Of a DNA stretch of 8,690 nucleotides, positions 1-5,673 are shown piece after piece. The stretch comes from SMXQ01 sp033720855. GTDB lineage: Bacteria > Pseudomonadota > Alphaproteobacteria > SMXQ01. The position numbers and the translations under genes were made by a program. The stretch covers positions 1 to 8,690 of the forward strand of contig JAWWBR010000143.1 of assembly GCA_033720855.1 (NCBI GenBank), read 5' to 3'. Under the pieces are notes generated by a model. The model had not been told where the DNA came from and ran no database searches. It saw only the letters and a list, made by a program, of their open reading frames with translations. How positions within the stretch are numbered: position 1 is the first letter of the stretch; each line of letters starts with the position of its first letter.

Positions 1-681
1 GGGCCAGTGGTGGGGCTTGATCTCGATCGGCTCGGGGTTGATCAGCTCCTCATAGGGCTTCAGATACGCCCCGTCGTCGGTCAGCTGGAAGGTGCCGTAG
101 GGGCTCTTGGGCGCCTCGCCCGCCTCCTCCGCCGTCTCGGTGACGTCGTATTCCTGCTCGCCCGGCAGCGGCGGGTCCTCGTCGAGCCAATGGACCTTGA
201 GGCGCTCCAGCATCGGCGCGTTGGAATAGCGCAACCGCATCTGCACCTCGTCGGTGTCGTTGACGTATTTGTGCACGGTCATCGACGGCACGGTGAGGAG
301 GTCGTACTGCTTGATGTCGAAGGTCTGCTCGCCCATCACCACCTTGCCGCCGCCCGAGATCGGGAAGTCGATGACCGACGCGTTCTGGCGCACGAAGGCG
401 GTCTCCTCGCCGGGGTTGAGCACGTCCAGCGAGCACGAGATGCCCGGGGTGAAGCTGAGCGTCCCCTCCTCGGCCCGGGGGTGGACGAAGTTGGTGCGCC
501 GGACCCCGTTATTGGGCTTGGGCAGGGATGCCAGGCGCTCGGCCTCGGCGTCGATCTGCGCCTTGCGCACGATGAAGGGCTCCCACAGGTCGAGGGAATG
601 GTCGCCCCAGGTGTTGGTATCGGGCGATTGGCGTCCCGATTGGTCCACCAGCTTGGCTTCTACGTCTTTCAATTCGGTCAT
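1..681 (-). CDS. Cupin-fold protein, C-terminus beyond the left edge
   Basis: The frame is open from ATG at 681 to the window edge (227 codons, no stop), so the C-terminus is missing. The start is supported by GGAG eight bases upstream. Residues about 85-155 look like a single cupin barrel: a PGEE turn (90-93), a strand ending in PISGGG (107-112), then a segment with YDLLTVPSMTVHKY (126-139), which is cupin motif 2 with its metal-type His at 137. Layout and length resemble the gentisate-dioxygenase-like cupins. However, motif 1, where two metal-binding His are expected, reads FVRQNASVIDFPISG (96-110) and contains no His, so a normal Fe(II) dioxygenase site is doubtful. It is the last visible gene of the five-gene operon, 72 bases after the cyclodeaminase-like gene. 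The fold is a fairly sure call; the substrate and even catalysis are unknown. It may be a binding or structural cupin. Confidence 0.8.
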   Translation of the reverse strand, partial: MTELKDVEAKLVDQSGRQSPDTNTWGDHSLDLWEPFIVRKAQIDAEAERLASLPKPNNGVRRTNFVHPRAEEGTLSFTPGISCSLDVLNPGEETAFVRQNASVIDFPISGGGKVVMGEQTFDIKQYDLLTVPSMTVHKYVNDTDEVQMRLRYSNAPMLERLKVHWLDEDPPLPGEQEYDVTETAEEAGEAPKSPYGTFQLTDDGAYLKPYEELINPEPIEIKPHHWP

Positions 682-707
682 AACTCGGTCTCCGTCTCTA
701 TTAACGG

Positions 708-728
708 GAATCCCGCGATGTGGGATCC
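708..728 (-). other. Small intercistronic hairpin upstream of the cupin gene
   Basis: On the minus strand GGATCCC (728-722) can pair with GGGATTC (714-708) across a seven-base loop, giving seven pairs with one G-U. It lies between the stop of the cyclodeaminase-like gene and the cupin ribosome binding site. No T-run follows, so it does not look like a terminator. It could be chance. Confidence 0.3.
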
Positions 729-753
729 ATGATAAACGCCTCAGCCGCCCGCG

Positions 754-1752
754 TCACGTCAGGCGCGGCTTGGAGCGGTGCGGATGGGGCACTTCGTGGC
801 CCTTGCCTTGGGCCTTGGCGCGCTTGTAGATCTCGACGGCGCTCGCCATATCGGCGAGCCCCATGCCCATGAACTTGTAGATGGTGATGTCGGCGCCCTC
901 GGGCCGGGGTTTCTGCTCCTTCACCAGGTCGCAGATGGGGATCACCGACTCCCAGCCGCCGACGCGCTCGGCATATTCCATCAGCTCGCGGCTGCCCTTC
1001 TGCACCTGGGCCAGGTTGTCGCAGACGATCTTGTCGCAGCGGTCGAACACGCCCTGGTCGATCTCGGCATTGGTCGGGATGATGGCGCCGCCGGCGTTGA
1101 TATGGGTGCCGGGCGAGACCATGTCCGCGAACAGGAACGGCTCCTTGGCGCGGGTGAAGGTGGTGATGATGGGGCAGTCCTTGGCCGCGTCCTCGACCGA
1201 ATCGCAGGCGACGATCTCGAAATCGAAGGCGTCCCGGAGCTCATCGACGAAGGCGTCGCGGTTGGCCGGGGTGCGGCTCCAGACGCGGACGCGCTTGAGG
1301 TCCCTCACGGCATCGATGGCGGCGACCTGGGGCAGCGCCTGGTGGCCCGAGCCCATGATCGCCATCTCATCGGCGTCCTCGACCGAGCACCACTTGGTGG
1401 CGACCGATGAGAGCGCCGCGGTGCGCATCTGGCCGAGCGCGAAGGCCTCGACGATGGCGTAGATCTGGCCGTCGTTGGCGCCGTGCATGACGATGATGGG
1501 GGCGGCGCCCAGGTTGGCGTTGGACCACACCTTGGCGCCCACCAGCCCGTCGCCGGTGAACTGGGCGCCGGTGACGTTGAGCGAGCCCACGTCCCACACC
1601 GTCTGGGTCTTGGTCATGTTGACCGCCTTGCCCTCGGCCTCGGCCATCAGGCCCTTTTCCAGGGCCTCGGCGGAGCCCGACAGGTCGATGAGGTCGCAGA
1701 CGTCGGCCTCGGTGATCCACAAGAAGGTGTCGGGTACTTTGATATCTGCCAT
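754..1752 (-). CDS. Ornithine cyclodeaminase/mu-crystallin-family protein, catalytic Asp replaced
   Basis: This 332-aa protein has the length and layout of the OCD/mu-crystallin family of NAD(P)-dependent enzymes (ornithine cyclodeaminase, alanine dehydrogenase, ketimine reductase). An N-terminal substrate domain contains GAKVWSN with Lys74 at the usual substrate-Lys position. QMRTAALSS (108-116) carries the conserved Arg110. The Rossmann motif GSGHQA is at 134-139. The family's segment hxNAxGaDxPgk is here HINAGGAIIPTN (217-228), so the Asp that does catalysis in Pseudomonas putida OCD (Asp228) is replaced by Ile224. A literal ornithine cyclodeaminase annotation is therefore unlikely to be right. 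The ATG at 1752 was chosen because GGGAGG lies about 11 bases upstream; the frame stays open to 1884, but that extension overlaps the previous gene and is basic, low-quality sequence. The tail from about 315 is rich in His, Pro, Lys and Arg. Fourth gene of the operon. Confidence 0.88.
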   Translation of the reverse strand: MADIKVPDTFLWITEADVCDLIDLSGSAEALEKGLMAEAEGKAVNMTKTQTVWDVGSLNVTGAQFTGDGLVGAKVWSNANLGAAPIIVMHGANDGQIYAIVEAFALGQMRTAALSSVATKWCSVEDADEMAIMGSGHQALPQVAAIDAVRDLKRVRVWSRTPANRDAFVDELRDAFDFEIVACDSVEDAAKDCPIITTFTRAKEPFLFADMVSPGTHINAGGAIIPTNAEIDQGVFDRCDKIVCDNLAQVQKGSRELMEYAERVGGWESVIPICDLVKEQKPRPEGADITIYKFMGMGLADMASAVEIYKRAKAQGKGHEVPHPHRSKPRLT

Positions 1753-1775
1753 TGCGTGGGTTCCCTCCCTTGGCT

Positions 1776-1799
1776 CCGCCCCGGTTGCGCCCGGGGCGG
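1776..1799 (-). other. Perfect 9-bp intercistronic hairpin
   Basis: CCGCCCCGG (1776-1784) and CCGGGGCGG (1791-1799) are exact inverted repeats around a six-base loop. The stem starts nine bases after the stop of the second CMD gene and ends about ten bases before the ribosome binding site of the cyclodeaminase-like gene. In the direction of transcription the stem is followed by an A/G-rich stretch, not T's, so it is not a standard intrinsic terminator. Such hairpins often set relative transcript stability inside operons; that role is inferred here. Confidence 0.6.
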
Positions 1800-1807
1800 C
1801 GCGATGA

Positions 1808-2371
1808 TCAAGTCTTTTCGGTTTCCGCCTCGAAGATTGAGGCGACCGGCGCCTCGAGCTCCAGCGTGTTGGAAATGAGCGCATGGGTCACGGTGCGCCC
1901 GATCAGCCACATCACGCCGACCGTCCTCTCCGGCCCGATGGCGCGGACCAGCGCGTCGCGCTCCGCCGCCACCCCCTGGCCCGAGCGCTCCATCACGGCG
2001 ATGGCGAATCTCTGCACCGCCTTCTCCTCCGCATCGAAGACGCTGTCCGCACCGTCATTGGGGGTGATGGCTTCGGCGATCCAGTCGTCGGAGAAGCCGA
2101 GGCGCCGGGACAAGCGCTCGTTCTGGTACTGCTCGTAGCGGTTGCCGAGGCGCGAGGACAGCGCCAGGGAGACGATCTCGGTGAAATTGTCCGGCAAGAC
2201 CTCCTTGAGGCTCTCGGTGATGCGGTAGAAGCCGGCCATGGTGTCGGGCGCATGGCTCATCACCTTGAAGAACTCGCCGAGATAGCCGAGCCGCTCGACC
2301 CGGGCGCGGAACACGTCCTGGAGCTCGGCCGAGAGCTCCTCGAACTCGAGGCGCGGGATTTCGGTGCTCAT
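1808..2371 (-). CDS. AhpD/CMD-fold protein 2, lacking both redox cysteines and the His
   Basis: A 187-aa all-helical protein of the AhpD/carboxymuconolactone-decarboxylase-like superfamily. The core segment TEIVSLALSSRLGNRYEQYQ (64-83) matches the family's active-site helix pair. If Glu65 is set against Glu118 of Mycobacterium AhpD, the positions of Cys130, Cys133 and His137 fall on Asn77, Glu80 and Asn84. Peroxidase-type thiol chemistry is thus excluded, and the His seen in its paralog is also gone. It is clearly homologous to the preceding gene product along its whole length; shared landmarks are VERLGY (25-30), RLGF (90-93), the GRTVTHALISNTLELE region (158-173) and PVASIF (175-180). The start ATG shares four bases (ATGA) with the stop of that gene, indicating coupled translation. 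The frame is open to 2650, but upstream it only reads the paralog out of frame. Function unknown; a non-catalytic partner subunit is possible. Confidence 0.85.
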   Translation of the reverse strand: MSTEIPRLEFEELSAELQDVFRARVERLGYLGEFFKVMSHAPDTMAGFYRITESLKEVLPDNFTEIVSLALSSRLGNRYEQYQNERLSRRLGFSDDWIAEAITPNDGADSVFDAEEKAVQRFAIAVMERSGQGVAAERDALVRAIGPERTVGVMWLIGRTVTHALISNTLELEAPVASIFEAETEKT

Positions 2372-2952
2372 GCCGCCTGCCCGCCGCTTTTTTCCTCGAA
2401 CAGCGAGGCCACCGGGGGCTCGAGGCCCAAGGTGTTGCGGAAGATCGCATGCATCACGCAGCGCCCGACCGACAGCAATATGCCGGTCGCCTGCTCGGGC
2501 CCGACCGCGGCGATGACCTCCTTGAACAGGTCCTGGCAATCGTGGCCGCGGCGGTAGATGGCGGCCATGGCGAACTTCTGCACCGCGCATTCGGCGTCGG
2601 TCATGTGGCCGCCGGGCTCGGCCTGCAGCTCGTTGACCTGGGCGATCCACTCGCGGCCGAAGCCGAGATTGTCGGCGAGCCGCTCGTGCTGGTTCTTCTC
2701 ATAGGTGTTGCCCATGACCCCGGCGGCGGTCAGCGCCACCAGCTCGACCAGCTTCATGTCGATCTCTTCCTTGAGCGCCTCGGTCAGCTCGCAGAACTGG
2801 AACATGGACTTGGGCGCGTTGGCGCCGATCTGCCAGATCTCGCCGCAATACCCCAGCCGCTCGACCTTGGGCCGGAGCGATTCCTTCAGGTCCTCGGCGA
2901 AATCCTCGAAGTCGATGCGCGGGATCAGGTCCGCGCCGATGGTCTCGCTCAT
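2368..2952 (-). CDS. AhpD/CMD-fold protein 1, cysteine-less with a retained His
   Basis: A 194-aa AhpD/CMD-like protein, second gene of the operon, 47 bases after the Rieske ferredoxin, with GGGAG upstream of its ATG. The active-site segment runs from ELVALTAA (70-77) to GNTYEKNQHERL (81-92). Relative to AhpD numbering, Glu118 and His137 are kept as Glu70 and His89, while the CxxC cysteines are Asn82 and Glu85. This Glu/Glu/His arrangement is common in CMD proteins without peroxidase activity, which are thought to do proton-transfer chemistry or are uncharacterised. Cysteines at 36, 54, 122, 139 and 165 are scattered and do not form CxxC. It shares overall layout, from PRIDFED (11-17) to PVASLFEE (180-187), with the gene that overlaps its stop codon, so the pair arose by tandem duplication and may form a hetero-oligomer. 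A true 4-carboxymuconolactone decarboxylase is not supported, as no other beta-ketoadipate gene is present. Confidence 0.87.
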   Translation of the reverse strand: MSETIGADLIPRIDFEDFAEDLKESLRPKVERLGYCGEIWQIGANAPKSMFQFCELTEALKEEIDMKLVELVALTAAGVMGNTYEKNQHERLADNLGFGREWIAQVNELQAEPGGHMTDAECAVQKFAMAAIYRRGHDCQDLFKEVIAAVGPEQATGILLSVGRCVMHAIFRNTLGLEPPVASLFEEKSGGQAA

Positions 2953-2999
2953 GCTTGCTCTCCCTCGTTCTCACGGGCCGGACGCGGCAGGGCCGGGCC

Positions 3000-3308
3000 C
3001 TAGACCTCGACGTAGACGTCCTCGCCCTCGACCTTGACCGGGAAGGTCCGGATGTCTTCGGTCACCGGCACCCCCTGGGCCTTGCCGGTCTTGATGTCGA
3101 ACAGCCCGGCATGGAGCGGGCATTCGACGCAGCCGTCCTCGACATAGCCTTCGGACAGCGAGGCATAGGCGTGGGTGCAGATATCGTCGGTCGCGTAAAA
3201 TTCGCCTTCGAGATTGAAGACGGCGATCTGCTGCTCGCCGACGATCACCCTTTTGGCCTCGTCTTCCGGTATCTCCGTCGTCTTCGCGACCAGGTGGAAC
3301 TCTGCCAT
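3000..3308 (-). CDS. Rieske-type [2Fe-2S] ferredoxin of a ring-hydroxylating oxygenase system
   Basis: A 102-aa protein of standard size for the soluble ferredoxin component of multicomponent Rieske non-heme iron oxygenases (NahAb/BphA3/MocE-like). Cluster ligands are Cys44-Thr-His46 and Cys63-Pro-Leu-His66, separated by 16 residues, in the usual C-x-H...C-x-x-H pattern, followed by GLFDIKTG (68-75), typical of this group. There is no signal peptide or membrane segment, so it is cytosolic. It should carry one electron at a time from a flavoprotein reductase to an oxygenase. It is the first gene of the operon; GAGG lies six bases before the ATG. Neither an oxygenase alpha subunit nor a beta subunit is in the window; they may lie past the left edge or elsewhere. 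The flavoprotein encoded at 7423-8649 is a plausible electron donor. Confidence 0.95.
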   Translation of the reverse strand: MAEFHLVAKTTEIPEDEAKRVIVGEQQIAVFNLEGEFYATDDICTHAYASLSEGYVEDGCVECPLHAGLFDIKTGKAQGVPVTEDIRTFPVKVEGEDVYVEV

Positions 3309-3463
3309 GAAACGCCTCGTGATGGTGATGAAATCCCGCCCCCGGGGCCCGGACCGCGCCGGCCGCGCGCCGCCGGGGTCGGGGCACGGTTTGTTCGGAT
3401 TGCGGCCCTTTGGCCTCCCGCCGTGGCGCCGTCCTCCCGCCTGCGGCGCAAAATGCCTTCCTA

Positions 3464-3476
3464 TCTAATGCTTAGA
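3464..3476. promoter_or_regulatory. Palindromic operator candidate at the operon start site
   Basis: TCTAATGCTTAGA is an inverted repeat with five-base arms (TCTAA/TTAGA) and three central bases. It begins directly beyond the -10 element of the predicted operon promoter, where RNA polymerase would start, which is the classic place for a repressor site. The AT-rich arms stand out in this GC-rich DNA. The cognate regulator is not in the window and its family cannot be told from the sequence. Confidence 0.45.
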
Positions 3477-3477
3477 A

Positions 3478-3506
3478 TTCGTACTTTCGTTCCCGGGACT
3501 TGTCAA
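3478..3506 (-). promoter_or_regulatory. Predicted housekeeping-sigma promoter of the Rieske/CMD/OCD/cupin operon
   Basis: On the minus strand a perfect -35 TTGACA (3506-3501) is followed after exactly 17 bases by TACGAA (3483-3478), a modest -10 matching three of six consensus bases. Transcription would start near 3471, giving an unusually long (about 160-base), very GC-rich leader before the ferredoxin ATG at 3308. This is the only strong promoter-like site upstream of the operon; its -35 lies 40 bases past the stop codon of the next gene upstream. Confidence 0.55.
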
Positions 3507-3545
3507 CCCTACGCGGAGAGGGGGTAAAGCGGGGCCGAGAGCCGC

Positions 3546-4514
3546 TCAGGCGGCGCTCTCGGCGCCCTCGCCCCGGTGCAGCAGGTCGCTCACCCAGGCC
3601 TTGGGATCGGCGATGTTTTGGCGCTGCGCCTTGGCCAGCAGCCGGAAGACGAGGCGCGGGTCGTTGCCCGCCTGATCCAGCCACCTGTCGACGAGATCGC
3701 GCAGCTTTTCCGGCGGCTCGCCGGTGACCTTGGCGAGGTATCCGACGCCGCGGGCGAACAGCTCGCGCGCCCAATCGCCCTGGGACGGGCGCACCAGCAT
3801 CAGCGGGATCTCGAGCGGGTCCTCGCCGGGCCGCGCGGCCGCGGCCGGCCGGCGGGGGGTGAGGCTGCGGGGCCGAGCGCCGGGGCCGCTTTCGGCGGCG
3901 CGGCGCGGTGCCTTGCCGGGCATTGGCGCGCGCCTCGCGACCACCCTTTCCTCAGCCGCGGGGCCAGGCGCGCTCGGCGCCGGGGCGCCGATGAACCGCC
4001 ACCAGGGCAGCAGCCCGCTGGTATCGAGCATGCCGCCGACGAGGGCGGTGATGGCGGCGCCGGCGCCGCTCTCGGGCGCCACCGCGAGGGCCTGAACGGC
4101 GGCACGGGCGGTCCGTTGGAAGCGGGTCAGGCACCTTCGGCCCGCCGGCCGGTCATCGCCGGGGTCGTGCAGCCAAGCCTGAAGGTCGCGGCATTCGCCG
4201 CGCAGGCCCCGCAGCAGGTAGCGCAGGGCGTCGTCGGGGTTGTCGCCGGGAAGCCTCGGCGTGGACAGGCCGTCCGCCTCCGGTTGCGCGTCCTCGGGCC
4301 GGAGATCGGCCGTCAACAGATCGTCGATCAGCCGCGCCAGCGCCCGGGCCTGGTGGGCCAGCGCCGGGGCCCGGGCGATGCTTTGCGCGAGCGCCGGGTC
4401 ATCGACCGCCGAGGCGGTTGCCTCGGTCAGGCTGGCATAGGGTGTTCGGGACGTAACGCGCGTGCTGATGGACGACACTGACTGCGGGCTGACGCCGGGT
4501 TGCCCAACTCCCAA
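3546..4514 (-). CDS. Hypothetical 322-aa protein with disordered central linker
   Basis: I do not recognise this protein. The N-terminal part (about 30-165) is Ala/Leu-rich and probably helical. Residues 176-232 form a low-complexity Pro/Ala/Arg/Gly linker that must be disordered. The C-terminal domain (about 245-312) is helical, including GDWARELFARGVGYLAKVTG (246-265), and ends with a segment around QNIADPKAWVSDLL (299-312). That last motif looks like the tail helices of some replication or DNA-binding proteins, but the resemblance is too short to assign. There is no signal peptide and no membrane helix. The start is taken as TTG at 4514 because GGGAG lies six bases upstream; the next in-frame candidate, GTG at codon 13, has no such site. 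It lies 115 bases beyond the transporter gene on the same strand. Codon usage is like its neighbours. Gene call good, function unknown. Confidence 0.75.
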   Translation of the reverse strand: MGVGQPGVSPQSVSSISTRVTSRTPYASLTEATASAVDDPALAQSIARAPALAHQARALARLIDDLLTADLRPEDAQPEADGLSTPRLPGDNPDDALRYLLRGLRGECRDLQAWLHDPGDDRPAGRRCLTRFQRTARAAVQALAVAPESGAGAAITALVGGMLDTSGLLPWWRFIGAPAPSAPGPAAEERVVARRAPMPGKAPRRAAESGPGARPRSLTPRRPAAAARPGEDPLEIPLMLVRPSQGDWARELFARGVGYLAKVTGEPPEKLRDLVDRWLDQAGNDPRLVFRLLAKAQRQNIADPKAWVSDLLHRGEGAESAA

Positions 4515-4533
4515 TTCGGACTCCCAACCGTAA

Positions 4534-4562
4534 ATTGTGTATTAGGGCCTTGATACCACAAG
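4534..4562 (-). promoter_or_regulatory. Possible promoter of the 322-aa hypothetical gene
   Basis: On the minus strand CTTGTG (4562-4557) and CACAAT (4539-4534) are 17 bases apart, resembling the alphaproteobacterial CTTG -35 and a four-of-six -10. The surrounding 50 bases are clearly more AT-rich than the flanks. The predicted start would leave only about a dozen leader bases, just covering the GGGAG site at 4525-4521, so the match is tentative. Confidence 0.3.
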
Positions 4563-4629
4563 ATTTAGTCGAGTGCACGAATTTCGCCGCCCCGCGGCCG
4601 TTCCATCGCCGGCCCCGCCCGACGGCGCC

Positions 4630-5595
4630 TCACGGCCAGCGCCAGTCGATCGCCCATTGCGGCAGGGCGACGAATTCGGCCACCATTTCGACGCTGAAGG
4701 TCAGCGCCAGGGCGCCCAGGAGCGAGACCACCATGCCCACCACCACGCGCAGGTCGAAGACCTCGTGTTCGCGGTTGATGGCGGTCGAGAGCATGATGCG
4801 GAAGACGATCGACAGGCGCTGGATCGGCGTCACCACGGTCACCGGGGCGATGGCCAGCGCCAGGTAGCGGAACATCTGGGCGAGGAAGACGAAGACCCCG
4901 GAATAGGTGAACCAGCGGGCGGCGCCGCGGTCGACGGCGAGCACGTGGACCAGGCGGCCGGGCAGGGCCAGGACCAGGGCGAGGGCGACGGTGGCGGCGA
5001 AATACGAGACCAGGCCGCCGGCCAGGCTGGCGCCGGTCTCGGCCAACCCGGCGCGCACCAGGGTCGGGGTCAGGCCGTAGCCCAGCGTCGCCATCAGAGC
5101 CGCGATATAGCCGGCCAGAACGTTGGGCTGGAACCCCTGGGGCTTGGCGCCGGCGCTACCCTTTCGCTTGCCGCGGCCGGCGGTCATGATGAAGGGCCCG
5201 ACCACCACCAGCAGGATGCCGATCACGCGCAGGACGGTCAGTTTTTCGTCCAGCAGGACCATGGCGAAAACCAGGGCCGCGACCAGGGAGATCTGCTGCA
5301 CCGCGCCCGACAGGTTGGCGCCCATCTCCTTGACCGCCCGGTAGTTCCAGTAGCGGCCCCAGACGAAATGAAGGATGCCGGCCAGAGCCAGATAGCCGGT
5401 GCCGGGCCAGCCGAAGCCGAAGACGGCGCCGAATTGCCCGGCTATCAGCGCTGCCGCCAGAAACAGCGGCACGCCGATGGGGACGGTGATGGCCATCGCC
5501 TGGAAGACGGTGCCGGAGAGCACACCGCGGCGGACGGTGGCGCTGTTGAACCCGAAAGTGGCGGCGGAACATATCGCAAAGAACGCACCAAGCAT
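4630..5595 (-). CDS. EamA/DMT-family ten-helix inner-membrane transporter
   Basis: A 321-aa hydrophobic protein with about ten predicted membrane helices in two five-helix halves (roughly 2-138 and 158-302), joined by a basic loop, RGKRKGSAGAKPQG (141-154). Each half shows the EamA signature: AVKEMGANLSGAVQQISLVA (87-106) ahead of the LDEKLT turn (115-120) in the first, and LALAIAPVTVVTPIQRLSIV (245-264) ahead of NREHEVFDLRVVVG (274-287) in the second. The drug/metabolite transporter superfamily mostly exports amino acids, nucleotides or other small metabolites; the substrate here cannot be read from sequence. The basic inter-half loop should be cytoplasmic. The ATG at 5595 starts directly at a hydrophobic helix; no good ribosome binding site is visible ahead of it. 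The gene follows the small secreted-protein gene after a GC-rich hairpin, so it probably has its own start of transcription. Confidence 0.9.
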   Translation of the reverse strand: MLGAFFAICSAATFGFNSATVRRGVLSGTVFQAMAITVPIGVPLFLAAALIAGQFGAVFGFGWPGTGYLALAGILHFVWGRYWNYRAVKEMGANLSGAVQQISLVAALVFAMVLLDEKLTVLRVIGILLVVVGPFIMTAGRGKRKGSAGAKPQGFQPNVLAGYIAALMATLGYGLTPTLVRAGLAETGASLAGGLVSYFAATVALALVLALPGRLVHVLAVDRGAARWFTYSGVFVFLAQMFRYLALAIAPVTVVTPIQRLSIVFRIMLSTAINREHEVFDLRVVVGMVVSLLGALALTFSVEMVAEFVALPQWAIDWRWP

Positions 5596-5640
5596 GGCGC
5601 GCGAGACTAGATCAAGAGCAGGCTCATGGAAACAGGAGAT

Positions 5641-5660
5641 GCGCGGCCGCCCGGCCGCGC
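5641..5660 (-). terminator. GC-rich hairpin, possible terminator after the secreted-protein gene
   Basis: GCGCGGCC (5641-5648) and GGCCGCGC (5653-5660) are exact inverted repeats around a four-base loop, a very stable stem. Read on the minus strand it begins 13 bases after the stop of the secreted-protein gene and is followed by ATCTCCTGTTTCC, which is pyrimidine-rich but not a true T-run. It could terminate weakly or protect the 3' end of the transcript. Confidence 0.45.
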
Positions 5661-5673
5661 GGGCGCGGGCCGA

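Noticed and set aside
7..732. Plus-strand open frame of 241 codons over the cupin gene
   Set aside because: It is the antisense of the cupin codons in register, with Leu/Val/Arg-biased composition and no family features; the cupin motifs and ribosome site favour the minus strand.
1753..1884. N-terminal extension of the cyclodeaminase-like protein to a start at 1884
   Set aside because: The added residues are basic and low quality, overlap the end of the previous gene, and a good ribosome binding site precedes the ATG at 1752.
2372..2650. N-terminal extension of CMD protein 2 to a start at 2650
   Set aside because: The extension is only an out-of-frame reading of CMD protein 1. The ATGA junction at 2368-2371 gives a start that aligns with the paralog's N-terminus.
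1808..2952. Literal annotation as 4-carboxymuconolactone decarboxylase or alkylhydroperoxidase
   Set aside because: CxxC is absent in both copies and no other protocatechuate or peroxide-detoxification gene is nearby; only the fold-level call is supported.
3309..3545. A regulator gene in the gap upstream of the operon
   Set aside because: Frames crossing the 237-base gap are short, Arg/Pro/Gly-rich and lack helix-turn-helix features or ribosome binding sites; the gap fits a promoter and leader.
4573..5610. Long plus-strand open frame (345 codons) opposite the transporter gene
   Set aside because: Its product is an improbable His/Asp/Gln/Gly-rich string, the mirror of hydrophobic codons on the other strand. 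The minus-strand frame gives an unmistakable EamA transporter.
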